Assembly (NCBI GenBank): GCA_029204225.1
Contig: CM055093.1
Span: 45,618,338-45,682,337 of the forward strand
Origin: Diphasiastrum complanatum
Taxonomy: Eukaryota; Streptophyta; Lycopodiopsida; Lycopodiales; Lycopodiaceae
Length of the DNA stretch: 64,000 bases
Reading direction: 5' to 3'
The notes below the pieces were generated by a model that worked only from the letters and a program-made list of their open reading frames with translations, made no database searches and was not told the origin of the DNA. Made by a program: the position numbers and the translations under genes. Shown piece after piece: positions 23,743 through 36,277 of this stretch (its first letter is position 1; each line of letters begins with the position of its first letter).

Positions 23743-26619
23743 TAGTGGCCTTATCTACCCTAGGACAATTGTCCTTAACCAAAACTAATCAAAGCTGGTT
23801 TCTTCATAGAGTGCCTTCACGGGACTGTAAAACTGTGACACAATATCACAAGCGCGTACATGACCTCCCTGATTGTTGAACATTGCCATAATAAGGTCAC
23901 AAAGGAATGCATAACATCACCAACCATGCGAGAAGCTTGTAGCATCATAAAAGGAATCACCAACCAAACGTGAAGGTAAAACAACGGTTATTCTTCTGAA
24001 ATAATAATTGACAATCTGTATAAAACTTTCTCATAGATACTCATTGTCACAGTGGGTTGATGATGGTATATTGGAAACACCTCCTTGCAACTCATCCTTT
24101 AGTATCTGATGTGCATGTGTTTTCCCACTTTAACGAACATGATGTACAAGCAAAGCATTTAATGTTATCTTTCCCTATGATGTTTGGATTTTTTGTATGG
24201 GAAGCTTTTTGATGAGTTTGGCATGATTCTTGTATAGTAAATCTTGCTCTAGTGATACCAAGCTATGATAGAATCTTCACAAGATATAGCTCTAAGCCAA
24301 CACTTTTAATCATGAAACAAGCAATGAGAGCAGGGAGCCCCAATTACAATCTTTAGGTGTCCTGATAAGGATAGTAGTTGCGCCCTGCCAAGAGGCCAAA
24401 CAAGATTAAATAAGTGAATTAAGTGTAACTAATATGTCACAAATAGGTGAATTGTCGCGAGGGCCCAAACCATATGTCTGAATATCAAACAAGATCAACT
24501 ACTATGCCAAGGCCCAATAAAATGTTGAAAATATGCATGTAGCTCACCCATTGATGAACATTTGACCGAGGACAAATAGGCTGTTGTGGGAAGACAGGTG
24601 TCCTCACAATTGGTATTAGGATCTCAGGTAGAAAAATAAGGCGGGCCTGACCTACATTGAATTAGCTGGGACAGCAATTGGATAAAAAATGGCAATCGAG
24701 CATGAAGTTTTAATAAGACAGAAAACGAAAGTAAGCTTGCATGTTTAGGAGCCTTGAATCTTATACCAGCTAACTCTAATCTTGTTGCTAAATACTTGCC
24801 GCTAAATTGGAAGCTCTTCCTAATGGTTTGTTCATATGAGGGGCCACATTGTTTCCTTCAATAGTCAACAGTTTTACGACGGATGAGTTGAAAATAAACA
24901 GTTTTACGACGGATGAGTTGGCTGTCACAAACTAGAATATTGTCTTTTGGAACAGCAACGTCCATCCATGTAACATCAGTGAGAACATGGAAAAACAACA
25001 TTGTGTGGAGGCCAACCAGTACCTAATAAAATACAATGACAAAACAAGACATCCCTTGTGGACCGTAGGAAAACATCACTGCTGATTTGAGCAGCTTTCT
25101 TGCTCCCAAATGTTGTCAAGATAGCTGTTGGTTGCTTGATAAGAGCAACATATCTGAATAAGCTAAAAACGACTTCATTCTTCGGTGAGTTGGATATTCT
25201 TTGTACTTTAAAGAGTTGTTTATTTGAAGGAAAAAAAAAACTAGAAAACCAAAAATGGACCCCACCTTTAATAAGATGCAACAGAAACTTCGTTTGTTTA
25301 CAAAAAATGCTTTTGAGAGTCCAAACAAGCTGGTGGAGGGATCTTCATCACAAGCACTTAAGCAAGGCAAGCCAAAGCTTTATTCAGTTACAATAAGATC
25401 TCAGGTGCAACACATCTCCCAAGGCTTATCATGAATACAAGAAGTCAAACCTGAATCAATGTATACCCTAATCATATCTCATAGCTTCCCTTCAGGGCCT
25501 CCAGAATACCATTAGTAGAGTAGCTTGCATGTATTTCAAAATTGATTGATCAGGTTTTTTATGCTGTTTGTAGGAGAATCATTTGTACCTCCTCTGAGAA
25601 GAGGGTCCGCAATTCATCTCATACTCAGCTCACTGATGCTCATGCCATGGTTCTAGTGGGAAATACTTGTACGATATATAAGTTTGCTTTCCATTGTTGC
25701 CATATTTGATATTTTGTGCGTTACTATGTTCACAATTCTTTGAAGTGTCCTATAGGTGATATTGTACTGTAACAATCTCCTGAACAGTGCCCAAAAAAGA
25801 ACACAAAGATGAAGCCTTGAAAACTGAAAAACTAAAAACTTCTAGTGGCTACCCAAGGCCGCTCAGAATTCTGAACCTCTTTGGGAATTTCTTGTTTTTA
25901 TCTTTATTTTTCTGCTTCTAGGTCTATAAAGAAATAGTGACCAGGGAACTCGTTCCCAACCACGATCCCACTTGTTCCCAACTAACTAGTGCTGTATTGT
26001 GCAACCTAAGCTGATTGAACCAAGCGCAAATCATGTCAGTTAAGCCTATTTATACTGTAGAAGGGCCTAGTTACAGTGAGGTTATGGCACCGTGCCCACC
26101 CAAATTGGCGAAATAGCTAATAATGTCTCTAAAAAATAGCAAATACAAATGTAGAGGGTGCAAGCAAACAACTATATCACCCAAATGACAACCAATAACA
26201 AGTGTGAACCCATGGTCCAAATAGATGTAACTAGATCATACATGATGGGGTGATACTATCACAATAGATACACATTAAAGTTTAGGGTAAAATATTGTAC
26301 AATTAGGTTGATAGGTATTAAATATACACACCCACGCCCTCACACAAACACACAATTTGATACTTCCACTTTTGATTTCTAAAGCTTTTGATTTCTAAAG
26401 ACTTGTTACTTACACTTTTGAGCTCTAATAGTGTGATGGTTGATAAGTTAGTGCCTCCACCTAGAAGAGAAAGAGGTTATTGTTGGGTTTCTATAAACAC
26501 AAAGGACCAAGTGCTTAGAATTTGCTTTGGTTGCTTTCTTCTAATGCCAGCCCCCAATCTATGGCTTTCACTCTTCAATTGCTACAAGATATGTAGGCGG
26601 TTGGTTGTTTCCCTCAATG
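23743..26619. other. Intron sequence without gene
   Basis: No coding region is supported. One short tandem duplication (AACAGTTTTACGACGGATGAG, twice) lies at about 24868-24920. Confidence 0.5.
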
Positions 26620-29154
26620 TAGCATTGCACTTAGCTAAAAGCTGATTACTATAGTTGCTCTCTATTTTTGGTAAAGACCCTCAATAAATTTCTAAGTGAA
26701 AAATCATGTTCTATTCTAGAACTAATGCGGCCTCCTACATGCAAGACTAATTAGCTTGACTTTAGGACTTTGACTTTGATGTACTAAAAACAAAAATGGC
26801 CCCTAAAATAGCTCGCAAGCATGGCCAAACCAACATTAGGGGGTGCAAATAAACGTTAATTTCTAACACTCCCCCTTAATGTTTACTTTGTTATCTATTA
26901 CTCCTAGAAGCTCTCTAAAACTTTTCTTTCCAAGTCCTGGACCATATGATCTTGTAGAATCCTTCATAACCCTATTGCTTCATTTGTTGAACTTTTTGTA
27001 GCTTGGTACTCTGCCTCTATAGATGATATCCTCTTTTTCAGCTTCCCTGAAGGTAGATGGATCCTTAGTTTCCATTATTGTAGCCATATAAGCAAAGTGT
27101 ACATCCTCATCCTCATCCTCATGATGATCCTCCTGTCGATCCTGATCCTCATGATGCCTTTCAAGCCTAGCCGATCTCCTAGTTCCCTGTGTACTAGACT
27201 CTCCCTGTTCCAAAATAACACTATCCTTGATAGTTTCATAGTAGCATCTAGGTAATCTTCTAGTATCTAATGTACGATGCTGGGAGATGAATAAGTATCT
27301 CATGTACTTGATCTCTTTGAAATTCATGTGTCCAAACCTTTCGTGCCATAACTTACTCATTGAACCAATACTTGCATGATGACCCACCACTTGAGCCTGA
27401 AGTTTGTACAACCTTCCTGCAAAAATGCCCTCATCTACTACCTCATTGTCCTTCCTCTTGACGGTACATAAAGCACATCCTTTATGTTTCCAATCTTTCC
27501 TGCAGATAGTTGAACCTGTACTTTTCCAACTCCATTTATATAATATGTGTAGTTATCTCCCAGCTTCACATTTGATCCATCATCTTGTTCTTGAAAACTA
27601 GATAACTGATCTTGCTTAGGTGTCATATGTTTCAATGCATCTAAATCAATAAACCAGCACTCCTCTTCCATTGAGAAGTCACCCGAAGATATTGATGCCA
27701 AAAACAACTCATAATCGTCATGATCTGCCCTGGCTCTCCGCAAATAAAGCAATTTGCTTTTTGAATTGCTTTCTCTTCATCGTCCAGTTGATTTGTTTGA
27801 TTTTCTTGTTGATCCTGCTGCTTTTTCTTCACTTTGTTCTTTTTCCCTTTGCCACATTGTTTTGGAACTTTGCCCTTGCTTCTTTGCTAAGAATGTCTAC
27901 TCCTTAAAATCATCCTTGTTAACATAATTTTGTCGTCTCATTTCCTCCTATAGCAGTATTGCATCCAACTCATCAAAAGAAGGCCTTGTCTCCCAAAAAG
28001 ACATCATCATAACAAAGTTTTGATAGGCCAAAGCTAAGCATGATTAATCCCAAAACTGAATCTGGAACACTTTCTCTGACTGCAATATGTTGCCCTCTCA
28101 TACCTTTCACTCAAGTATAGTAATCCGTTATTGATTCACCCATACCCATATTTAACGTATGTAGCTTAATAGTTAAGAACAAACTTCGAGATTGATTTAC
28201 AGTCTCGTATGAATTCTTTGGAATATCACAAGCCTCCTTGGGTCTAGCAACATCCCTAATGAGAGGAATAAATCATATTTTTAACAGACAAGTTTATAAT
28301 CTGATGAGCTTTTCTCCTCTGCTTCAGATACTCTCACAACTCCCTGTCTCTAGTTGGAGGTATTTCAACACCTGTGACAATGTCCCAATATTCTCGATCC
28401 TAGAGAATATTTGGCATCTTGAACTTCCAGATACTAAAAGTTGTACAATCTAGCTTACTAGATTCCGGTAACACAGCATCATTTAATCCTACCATTGTCA
28501 ATCAATAATACCGATCTGTAGCAACTTTTTTTCTAGATCTGATCTCCTCCTAGAAGATCCACGTTGTCTTCATAACAACGTGGACTCCACATGCAATTAA
28601 TGCCCCTTCAATAATTTGATTGCACACCTACAAAAACAATCGCTCTCCCTCACGTAGAATCATGATAGCTTCCAAGATCAAGAAGCCAGCTTTGATACCA
28701 TGTTGGAATTTGATGCACAAATTCAAGATAGGAGTGAACTAATCATGTTAGCACTCACACACACCCATTAAGATCAACATAAGAGATTAAAGAGAACTTA
28801 GATTAATTGAAGAATGAGCATAGCTCTCTACAATGGAATGAATGGAGGTGGGGCACCAGTCCTCCTTATATTATTTCTCTAGTCCTTAGCAAAAGCTGAA
28901 AGCATAAAGCAAAAAGCAAAACACTGAAACTGATTACTATAGTCGCTCTCTATTTTGGGTAAAGACCCTTGATAGATTTCTAAGTGAAAAATCATGTTCT
29001 ATTCTAGAACTAGTGCACCCACCTACATGCAAAACTAATTAACCTGACTTCAAGACTTTTCCTTTGGTAACTAAAGATAGAAATCACCCCTAAAATAGCT
29101 AGCAGGCATGGCCACACCAACACTAGGGGTGCAGATAAGTATTAATCTCTAACA
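26620..29154 (-). mobile_element. Internally deleted copia element
   Basis: Two related LTR segments flank a 1.8-kb interior. The right one is complete (28702-29154, TGTTGGAATTTG to CTCTAACA) with a primer site TGGTATCAAAGC at 28701-28690. The left one (about 26620-26868) keeps only the 3' part, ends TTCTAACA, and adjoins a purine tract AAGGGGGAG (minus strand). The interior has gag, a zinc knuckle, a protease remnant and a pre-integrase motif, then jumps straight to the region past integrase. It is a deletion derivative that cannot encode RT. Target duplication was not resolved because the left end is truncated. Confidence 0.75.
26980..28500 (-). pseudogene. Copia gag/protease/pre-integrase with core deleted
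   Basis: Reading from the right on the minus strand, gag traces are followed by a damaged knuckle CFICGEPGQ...C near 27740. The protease-like WFIDLDALKHMTPK follows, where DSGA should stand, then VLYVP. The pre-integrase motif LWHERFGHMNFKEIKYM near 27350 runs on to TRRSARLERHHEDQ, an acidic/basic linker normally located after the integrase domain. The integrase core is therefore lost in frame, and the frame ends at 26980 before any RT motif. Several frameshifts are present. Confidence 0.7.
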
Positions 29155-29241
29155 GTAAGGACGTGAAATGCACTATAGTTATAGGTATAATCCAAACACA
29201 ATCAGTAAGAAGAAAGAAAAAATAATGATACTGATAATAAT

Positions 29242-29864
29242 TTAAATAAAATGACAAGGACCATAATATGTAGACGAGTTATCGAGACAAAGACAAAATA
29301 CAAGTTTGTAGAAACAAAGTGGGCTCCTTAGCTCTCCACTTTTCTGGACTATATTATTAATCATCTTAAACATACCAAAAGCTGAAATACTAAAATTAAA
29401 AGAGTCTAAATTAGTTCGAACTTTCCTCATGATTTTCTTGAATAAGTAACCCTTACGGAGTAACAAATGATTAGATTGCTTGACTGGTCGGTCTACTGGT
29501 ACAAAGACGAGAAAACGTGTAGAATTGGATGTGATCACTCCATACTTAACAAAATCTGAAATTTTCTAAGAAATATGAGGCATGCAATGTTCAAGTTACT
29601 ATATTTTGGCTGCAGCCTTTTCTCATAAATATCAACCAATAAACCTGACCTAACCTGGCTTATAGAAACGTCTAAAAAATTGCACTTATCATCACTAGTT
29701 GCACAATTTAACTTCACATAAGTCTTTAGGACTTTATATAGAAAACTACCAAAATTCGGAAGATCAAGAGCAAATAAGTCATCAATATGCAATAAAATGG
29801 GACAAGTACCACAAAAAACTAATCTTTGTATAAATTCAAATTGATAAGATCCAGACCATTGCAA
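29242..29864 (-). pseudogene. Penelope-like reverse transcriptase remnant (tentative)
   Basis: Two consecutive frames. The first has QFEFIQRLVFCGTCPILLHI followed by DDLFALDLPNFGSFL, where IDDLF resembles the catalytic Y-x-DD box. It continues to CNFLDVSISQVRSGLLVDIY and EKRLQPKYSN. An acidic box followed ~40 residues later by NFLD-V-I and Y-K------Y is the pattern I associate with Penelope-like RTs. The second frame (from 29538) has FKKIMRKVRTNL and no further motif. No GIY-YIG domain is visible. It could instead belong to another RT class, and the call depends on a profile search. Confidence 0.35.
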
Positions 29865-31268
29865 ACGTAAGGTGTAATGTTTTTAGGTTTAGGGGGGTTC
29901 TCCACAACATGGAAATTTTTTTAGCAAAGTTTCTACTCTTTCGTGACTTGCCCCAAGATTATAACCTCTAGGAAAAAAGGACTGAAGTGTTCTCATCCAA
30001 AAAAGTTCACGAACCCACGCTACCTTGAAAAACTCTTTAGAATTAGAAAAGTTTCCAACAATTTGCTCAATGGGAAAGACCCTAAAAGACTCAAAACCAC
30101 ATTTGGCTATAGCAGTATACAGGTTTTAACTCTTCTTTAAAAAACCTAGAGCTATGCACTCTTCTAGAACATGTTCTTAAATACGTACAAAAGCAAAACG
30201 ATAAGTTTGGCAAACATCTACCATACTACTTCATATGTTATAAATGGCATAGATTACTTAGTTGATATGGATGGCTAAGAGGCATAGAAGTATGCACACG
30301 TTTTTCTCTAATATGTCTAAGGCGATTCAAAATTCTGATATGGTTATTCGTATAATGAGTACTACCCCTCAATTGTTTAACAGGGCTGCTGTAAAGCGGT
30401 GAGGTACCTAAATAGGTCCGCCTGTTACACTCGAAAGATCACTGACAACAATAGCATGCGATCAAGTGCCCACTTGAAGTAACACTACTTGACTCCCTAA
30501 GCTCTCTCTCTATTTTGAATATATTTTAAAATTTCCAAATACTATGAGCTTCATAGCTCAAGTTTTAAGATTCCTTGTAGTAACTACTACCCATCAACCT
30601 TGGATAATGTTATTGAAAGACTAACAATATTTCCCTATGTTAACAGTGGTTAAACCAAATTATAGAGAATAATGATATTCAAGAAGCTTGACCACATGTG
30701 AATTTCTATTATGATTTAGATAGGTCCGTTTCTCATAGGTATGGACTTCTCAGGCTAATAAAGGATATCTTGGGATAAGTTGTCTATGAATATGTGATAG
30801 GAGTATTAGATATACTTATCAGTAACACAGATTGCCGACTTTTTTCCACTTTAAAAGGTCTTCTTTATAACGTCTCCTAGGCCTTGTCAAAGTTGATATG
30901 ACATCTTTTGAAACTCATTTTCTTATAAAGAATGGGAAGTGGGAAAACTGACAAGAATTTTATCTAAGAAAATCGATTGAGACATTGATTCTAAGACTCT
31001 AACAGAAATCCGCTATATGTACATATATGGACCTATCTTGAAATCTGGATCGATAGAATATTTGGGATACTGTTGGAATCTTCTAAGGATTGTGTAGATC
31101 AATCTGGTTAGAAGATGGAAGGAAATAAATTCATGAGAGTTTATTCATAGATAGAGATGATGGATATATAGATCCAACTTAATCTTGTACGGTTGGGAAC
31201 TACTGATCACAAATCTGATAGATTTGTATCTGGATTAGGAACTTCTTTCACAAGAAGTGGATTGTTGG
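29865..31268. other. Intron sequence without gene
   Basis: No coding region is supported. Decayed retroelement sequence is likely near the gypsy remnant to the right. Confidence 0.4.
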
Positions 31269-31700
31269 ATCTAGACCAAAGATGCAGCCCGTGTTCTGGA
31301 ACGCGATCCGGGATTTCCCATTAGGGTTCCCCGAAACGCAAATTTTTTTTGTTTTTTTGATTTCAAACCTACCAATATGGGGTATCATGTGAAAGGATTT
31401 CAAAAGAGCGCTTCTATTGCTTGGTTTCAGATAGTTAACCCCCAACATCTGCTAGTCACTTTATCAGATACTGAAGCAAATTGGTTTTGCAGATATAACA
31501 TTGGCTAATCATTTCATTTGTATCTGCCTCAGTATTTCTGCTGCTATTCATTGGTCATTTGGATTGCAACTAGTTGTGGATCCCTCCACATTTTTTGCGA
31601 TCCGGAACAGAAACTCTGTCCCGGATCGCTGGCAATCCGGATCGCACGATCCGGATCGTTTTTGCAACGGATCGCGATCCGCTGCAACACAGATCTAGAC
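31269..31700. mobile_element. hAT-type MITE, 416 bp
   Basis: The element runs 31277-31692 with the exact 8-bp duplication ATCTAGAC on both sides (31269-31276, 31693-31700). Left end CAAAGATGCAGCCCG; right end read inward CTGTGTTGCAGCGGATC, sharing C.....TGCAGC. Subterminal GATCCGGATCG palindromes are clustered at the right end (31600-31680) and once at the left. No transposase frame is present. Confidence 0.8.
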
Positions 31701-32286
31701 TCATATTCCTTGCCGGTGGAGTTAATTAACCTGATGTTAGTGATGAACTAGGATCCATGAGATGTTGGATAATAGGATATTCTTTTGAATAAATCTCGTA
31801 GAAATTATGGTTTGTTAAATCGAGAGACAGCACTCTCTAGGAAATTAATATTCTCTGGGAAGAATTGTATAGCATGTTTCCCAATAAAAGTCTGAAGTGA
31901 GTTAATTCTTTTAAGTCCAAAACTTTTCCTATTTGAAGGACTTACGGTGACTCATACGTCTTCTGAGAGTTGTAATGTTCAAGTTTTTTAAGCATGCTCT
32001 TGTATGTTATCATGTGTGATTGAGAATTGTATGAATAATGATTAATGAACCATAATTCAGATTTTAATCATTGTGATTGATGAATCACAAATAAGCACTT
32101 GATCGCTAGGGAAGGACAATTTCGGAAGACAGAGACTTTTGGAAATATGGACAAGTCCTTCGATTTGTTGTTTTCATTGCAGCTGATGGTAATCAGGTGT
32201 ATGTAAGCATCTCGAAAGATTCTAGATGAGCATGTATTAGCAAACATTATAAATAGTCCACTCATTGGAAAGGACAACATAAAATC

Positions 32287-32627
32287 TTGATCTTTGGCTT
32301 ACCGATTAGAACTCCTGAAAGGAATTCAAGAACCTCCCATTGTTCACGTAACATAACTCAAGGAAAGTCCCCATGAAAATGATGATCTTGATTATGGAGA
32401 TCAATTGGACCCGTTAAGAATAATCATCAAGTAGGATCGTTTTGAACCCAAAAAGATATTTGATTCATGAACTACATGAAAGGTAATCATATAGTTATAT
32501 GGGTATCTACTTTGATGGAAGGGTCATATGTAAGTAAGTTTACACTCCTTGGGTGCAGGGAGAGAGCCTTAGAAGGACTTCCCTAACTTTAAGTTCTAAG
32601 GATAGAACTTGAATAAGGGGGGAAGAA
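32287..32627 (+). pseudogene. Gypsy integrase C-terminal remnant and purine tract
   Basis: The frame reads LAYRLELLKGIQEPPIVHVT, a stop, then LKESPHENDDLDYGDQLDP. This corresponds to the AY-LELP----HPVFHVS-LK motif that closes gypsy integrases. The tract AATAAGGGGGGAAGAA at 32613-32627 lies directly before the LTR. Earlier pol sequence is too decayed to read. Confidence 0.7.
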
Positions 32628-33099
32628 TGTCATACCCACAAAGCTCTGACCCTAGATTTATATCCAGTAAGGGGGGTCAGAGGGCCTACTTTGACTCGTA
32701 AGTCAGTTATGACTACGAGGGGCTGAGGCCTTGCATGGTAATGAATCATAATTAATGGTTTGCCCATTATGGTGGATTTGCATGGTGCTAGCAGTGACTC
32801 GCAAGAGGAGTGGCTGATGCGGCAAGTTAAGTTGTTGAGGTGTCACAATTCACTCCTAGTTGTGGAGGTGCCTATATACCCATAGGCTCCCTTGGAGTGT
32901 GAGCTTGGCTACATGGATGGTACCTACATGCTGCCAAATTGACATCTCGTATCTTCGAGCCATTGCTAGTGTTCCATAGCTTGGGAGCTAGATCCAATTG
33001 ATCTAGGTTTGGTTGCATTGGATTGATCCACCAACTGTTCCCTATGTTTCTTTTGGTTTCGACATCCTAGTATTGATCTTAGATTAGGTCATGATACAT
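32628..33099 (+). repeat. Gypsy 3' LTR
   Basis: It starts TGTCATACCC immediately after the purine tract and shares blocks with the solo LTR at 55690-56136, such as AGCTTGGGAGCTAGATCC and GATCTAGGTTTGGTTG. The likely end is GTCATGATACA at 33099 (472 bp). It belongs to the same family as the inverted-middle LTR at 16145. Confidence 0.65.
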
Positions 33100-33808
33100 T
33101 GGGTGATGGAAATTTTGTAAGATTTAAGGGTCATGTGACGATATAAATGAAGATGCCTCTTGGAAAAACAAACATGTCAAAGATATCTTTAGATATACGT
33201 AGCCTTGCCATGGACAAAGTTTTGGTACCATAACAAGTCCAAAGAAATGAATGTCAACTTTTCATGAATGTAAACGCTTGGTAAAGGATGTCACTATAGC
33301 ATCATTCAATAATGAAAATTGCATAGGTTGCATGCTACTCCCTTTAGAGTCCGAAGAAAATCATGGCATGAGAAACTTAGGCAACTAGACTACCAAAGTA
33401 TACAAGCCCCAAAGAGAAGGAACCTTCTCCAAATTTGAATATATTGAAACTTCAACACAAAATCTACGAATTACTTCTTCGCAACGCCGAAGATCAAATT
33501 TAGCTTGTACGAGACTTGATCACTGCACAACTTCCAATCGTTCTCCAGTGTTTGTCTAGCTCTAATACCGTTGTGAAGTCAGTCAATCATATTGGAGTTA
33601 ACCTCAAACCACCCAATGTCAATTGTGTAACCCAAGGACTAGCATGGCAAGTAGAGGAAAAAAATAATGATCTTAACTAAGTAGGGGCTTCATTCTCACC
33701 ACTATGTAGTTTGATTTCATGTGCTTGAGTCAAAAATTAATGCCAATCATGTGTGCGAGGTAATGTTAAGAGCAGAATTAAAAATTGATTATGATCTACT
33801 AGACAGGG
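33100..33808. other. Intron sequence without gene
   Basis: No coding region or repeat was recognised. Confidence 0.45.
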
Positions 33809-34406
33809 CTTAGTTGCAGCGTATTGCAAATTGCGGTCACAAATCTTGAACAAAACCAAAATTAATAATAATCACTTTTCCTTTTAGAAAAAGTGCTTCT
33901 GTACCAAATAAATTGGAATTATGAAACCATCTTTCTCACTTCAAAGCAAGCATTTGCTATGATTCATTAGAGTTTGATATGGTTCAATACAATTTACTGT
34001 GGTTTAGTAGGGTTTGCTACATTTCAATAGGGTTTGATATGGTTCGATAAGATTCGATGTGGATCACTAAGGTTCAGTATGTATAGTTCAGTACGCATTA
34101 GGTAGGTTTTGATGTCACTTGGGTCATGACTTTTACATTTAGGTTTATGCAAGCTTATGCCAGTTGCGTCAAGTTTACGACATGCGCAGTTCGTTTTATG
34201 CAAACAAGATCTCAACTAACTGCCCAGAATTGGACCTGAAACTTCTAGAAGCCCTTTTAATCTTAATCTTTTGTTTTTTCTCTTTCTACCGATACCCATA
34301 TTGCATATTTACAAACAAAAACAGAAAAACTGCAAATCACGATTTGCGATTTTTGGACAACTCACAAATCGCCATTCACAAATAGCCAATCGCTCGCGCA
34401 TCTATG
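33809..34406. mobile_element. hAT-like non-autonomous element (candidate)
   Basis: Left end CTTAGTTGCAGCG; right end read inward CATAGATGCGCGAGCG. Both fit the C-W-TAG-W-TGC terminus seen in the element at 22927. Subterminal CACAAATCGC-type motifs occur near both ends. A degenerate array of GGTTTGATATGGTTCGAT-like units fills about 33960-34100. The flanking 8-mers (AGACAGGG, GACTGATC) do not match, so the duplication is lost or the ends are misplaced. Confidence 0.5.
33955..34110 (+). repeat. Degenerate minisatellite
   Basis: Repeated variants of GGTTTGATATGGTTCGATA occur about eight times with drift, inside the candidate hAT-like element. Confidence 0.45.
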
Positions 34407-36277
34407 GACTGATCAAAATGTTCTAATAGGAAAAGTAAAAAGTGAAGGGTAGAAAGATCACCTTGAGGTTTGACTAGCTGAAAATAACCTTCACAGGTTG
34501 GGCCATTTTTCTAACAAAACAGCAAAAACATATATATGATGAAATTCGCATAATACGAATCTTATGTAAGCATAGCACTATTTTAAGGATATCCAATTAG
34601 GAGGAAAGAAAAATCCAAATAAAGAAAGTTCTGCCTACTTACTAAGAGATGGCCAACACACTTAACATGGGTCGAGTGCAGCTCCAGAATTGACACATTT
34701 GAACCCCTAAAAGTATATCCATTGTCTTTGAGCCTAATTTGGCCATTTGATTACAGTCAAGAACTCACTTGTAACACCATGCTGTGAAAGAGGTAACTCA
34801 ACCCCTATTGGAACAGTAAATTCCCCTTAATAGGTCCTCTTTTGGAAAGGTTTCTAAATAAGGGTCTGTAGCTTCTTGGTGGGAGAACTTAAAGGCAGAT
34901 TTCCTTTGAAGAAGAGCCTGCAATGCCGTATCTTGCATAGTTATCAAATACAAAAATCTTTTCAATATGGCGCCCCACAAACACAGACGCATATGGCAAT
35001 TGTGAATATGCATACATATGAACATGTCATATCATCATGCCGCATTTTCAAAATTCGCAAATTTCCTAACAATAATAGAACAAAAGACAAGTGGGTTTTC
35101 TAGTTTGTAGTCCTACAACAAGCAGTAGTTATCTTTCTAGCTTGCGAGAACCAACCAGATTACACAAAACAATAGGCAAGAAGTTCTTTATTCTATATGA
35201 GTTTTTTTTTCTGAAAGTAACATAATTATGGCCTTAAAAAAATTGAAAATGGCTGGAGAATGTTTGCATACCGCTAGTGTTCTCTGCCGTTGCAGCATCT
35301 AAAAACATATACTATGCATTTTTGCCCCCAAGACCTTCCAAAAAAAGCTTAAACTCCAGACTCAAAAAAATAGTCATCTATTAGTTACCCCAAGTTTCAT
35401 GACTTCAATGTTAACTACAAGAAAAAGCAGGAGAAACTTCTTGTTCAAATTTATTTAGTCGCAACCAAAGTCACTGGTAAAGGGAGAGCAGAAGCTAAGG
35501 TGTCAGCAGCCTGGAGGTCTATGAAGCATCATGTTTGCCTGAATTCACTTTCCAAGCAACGAATTTTGAACAACTTCAACTGCATATAAAAATATGCAGA
35601 CCAGATAGCAATGTTGCACCTCTATACTTATCGAATGACAATCATAAAAGACTACTTTGGGGCAAAAGCTTCAGCAATGTCTCAATTCCAGTCCAAAGTG
35701 TCTGTTTCTCCATGTGCATATTTTACACGCAGATGGCAGATTGTAGGAAAATATATAACAATAAATGCCAAACCATGTGATGTATATGCCTCATTTGTCT
35801 TCAATATATTGTTAAGAAAAATAAATCAATCCCCAATCAAAGCGGCAATATAGATATGCAATAGGCAAAATATCATATCAGCATTATTTCAAGACCAAAG
35901 CAGGCACACCTATAGTACATGTGACAAAAAATTCCTGTTGAAAAGCTGTGGCAAATTGCAGTACAAAAGTCAACCTCCATCCTAATAGCTATTTGAATTG
36001 AGAACAGTTTCTCTTCGTCGCTGGAATTACTATCCAAAACAAAAGACTTTCTGATAACATCAATGAGACTGACAGCTGAACACAGTCAAACCATAAATAG
36101 GAATTACAAGAAAAAAATCATCAAACAGGGTTCATTAACAAGTTCCTTATGAAAGCACTACAAGACTAATGAGTATATGTAGCAACTATCAAAAGATAAT
36201 AGTGGATAGAGGAAACTGGGAAAACACACGTGCAAATTCACAATAGAAACTGGAAACCAGGGAACTTTGATAAAAAC
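34407..36277. other. Intron sequence without gene
   Basis: No coding region was recognised between the hAT-like element and the middle exon. Confidence 0.45.

Larger units (their letters stand above)
21709..36277 (-). other. 14.6-kb intron of the coiled-coil gene
   Basis: Bounded by a GT donor at 36277-36276 and an AG acceptor at 21710-21709. The two flanking exons join in phase 0 into continuous coiled coil. It is filled with repeats: two hAT-type elements with 8-bp duplications, a third hAT-like element, a deleted copia, a Penelope-like remnant and a gypsy 3' end. Confidence 0.75.
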
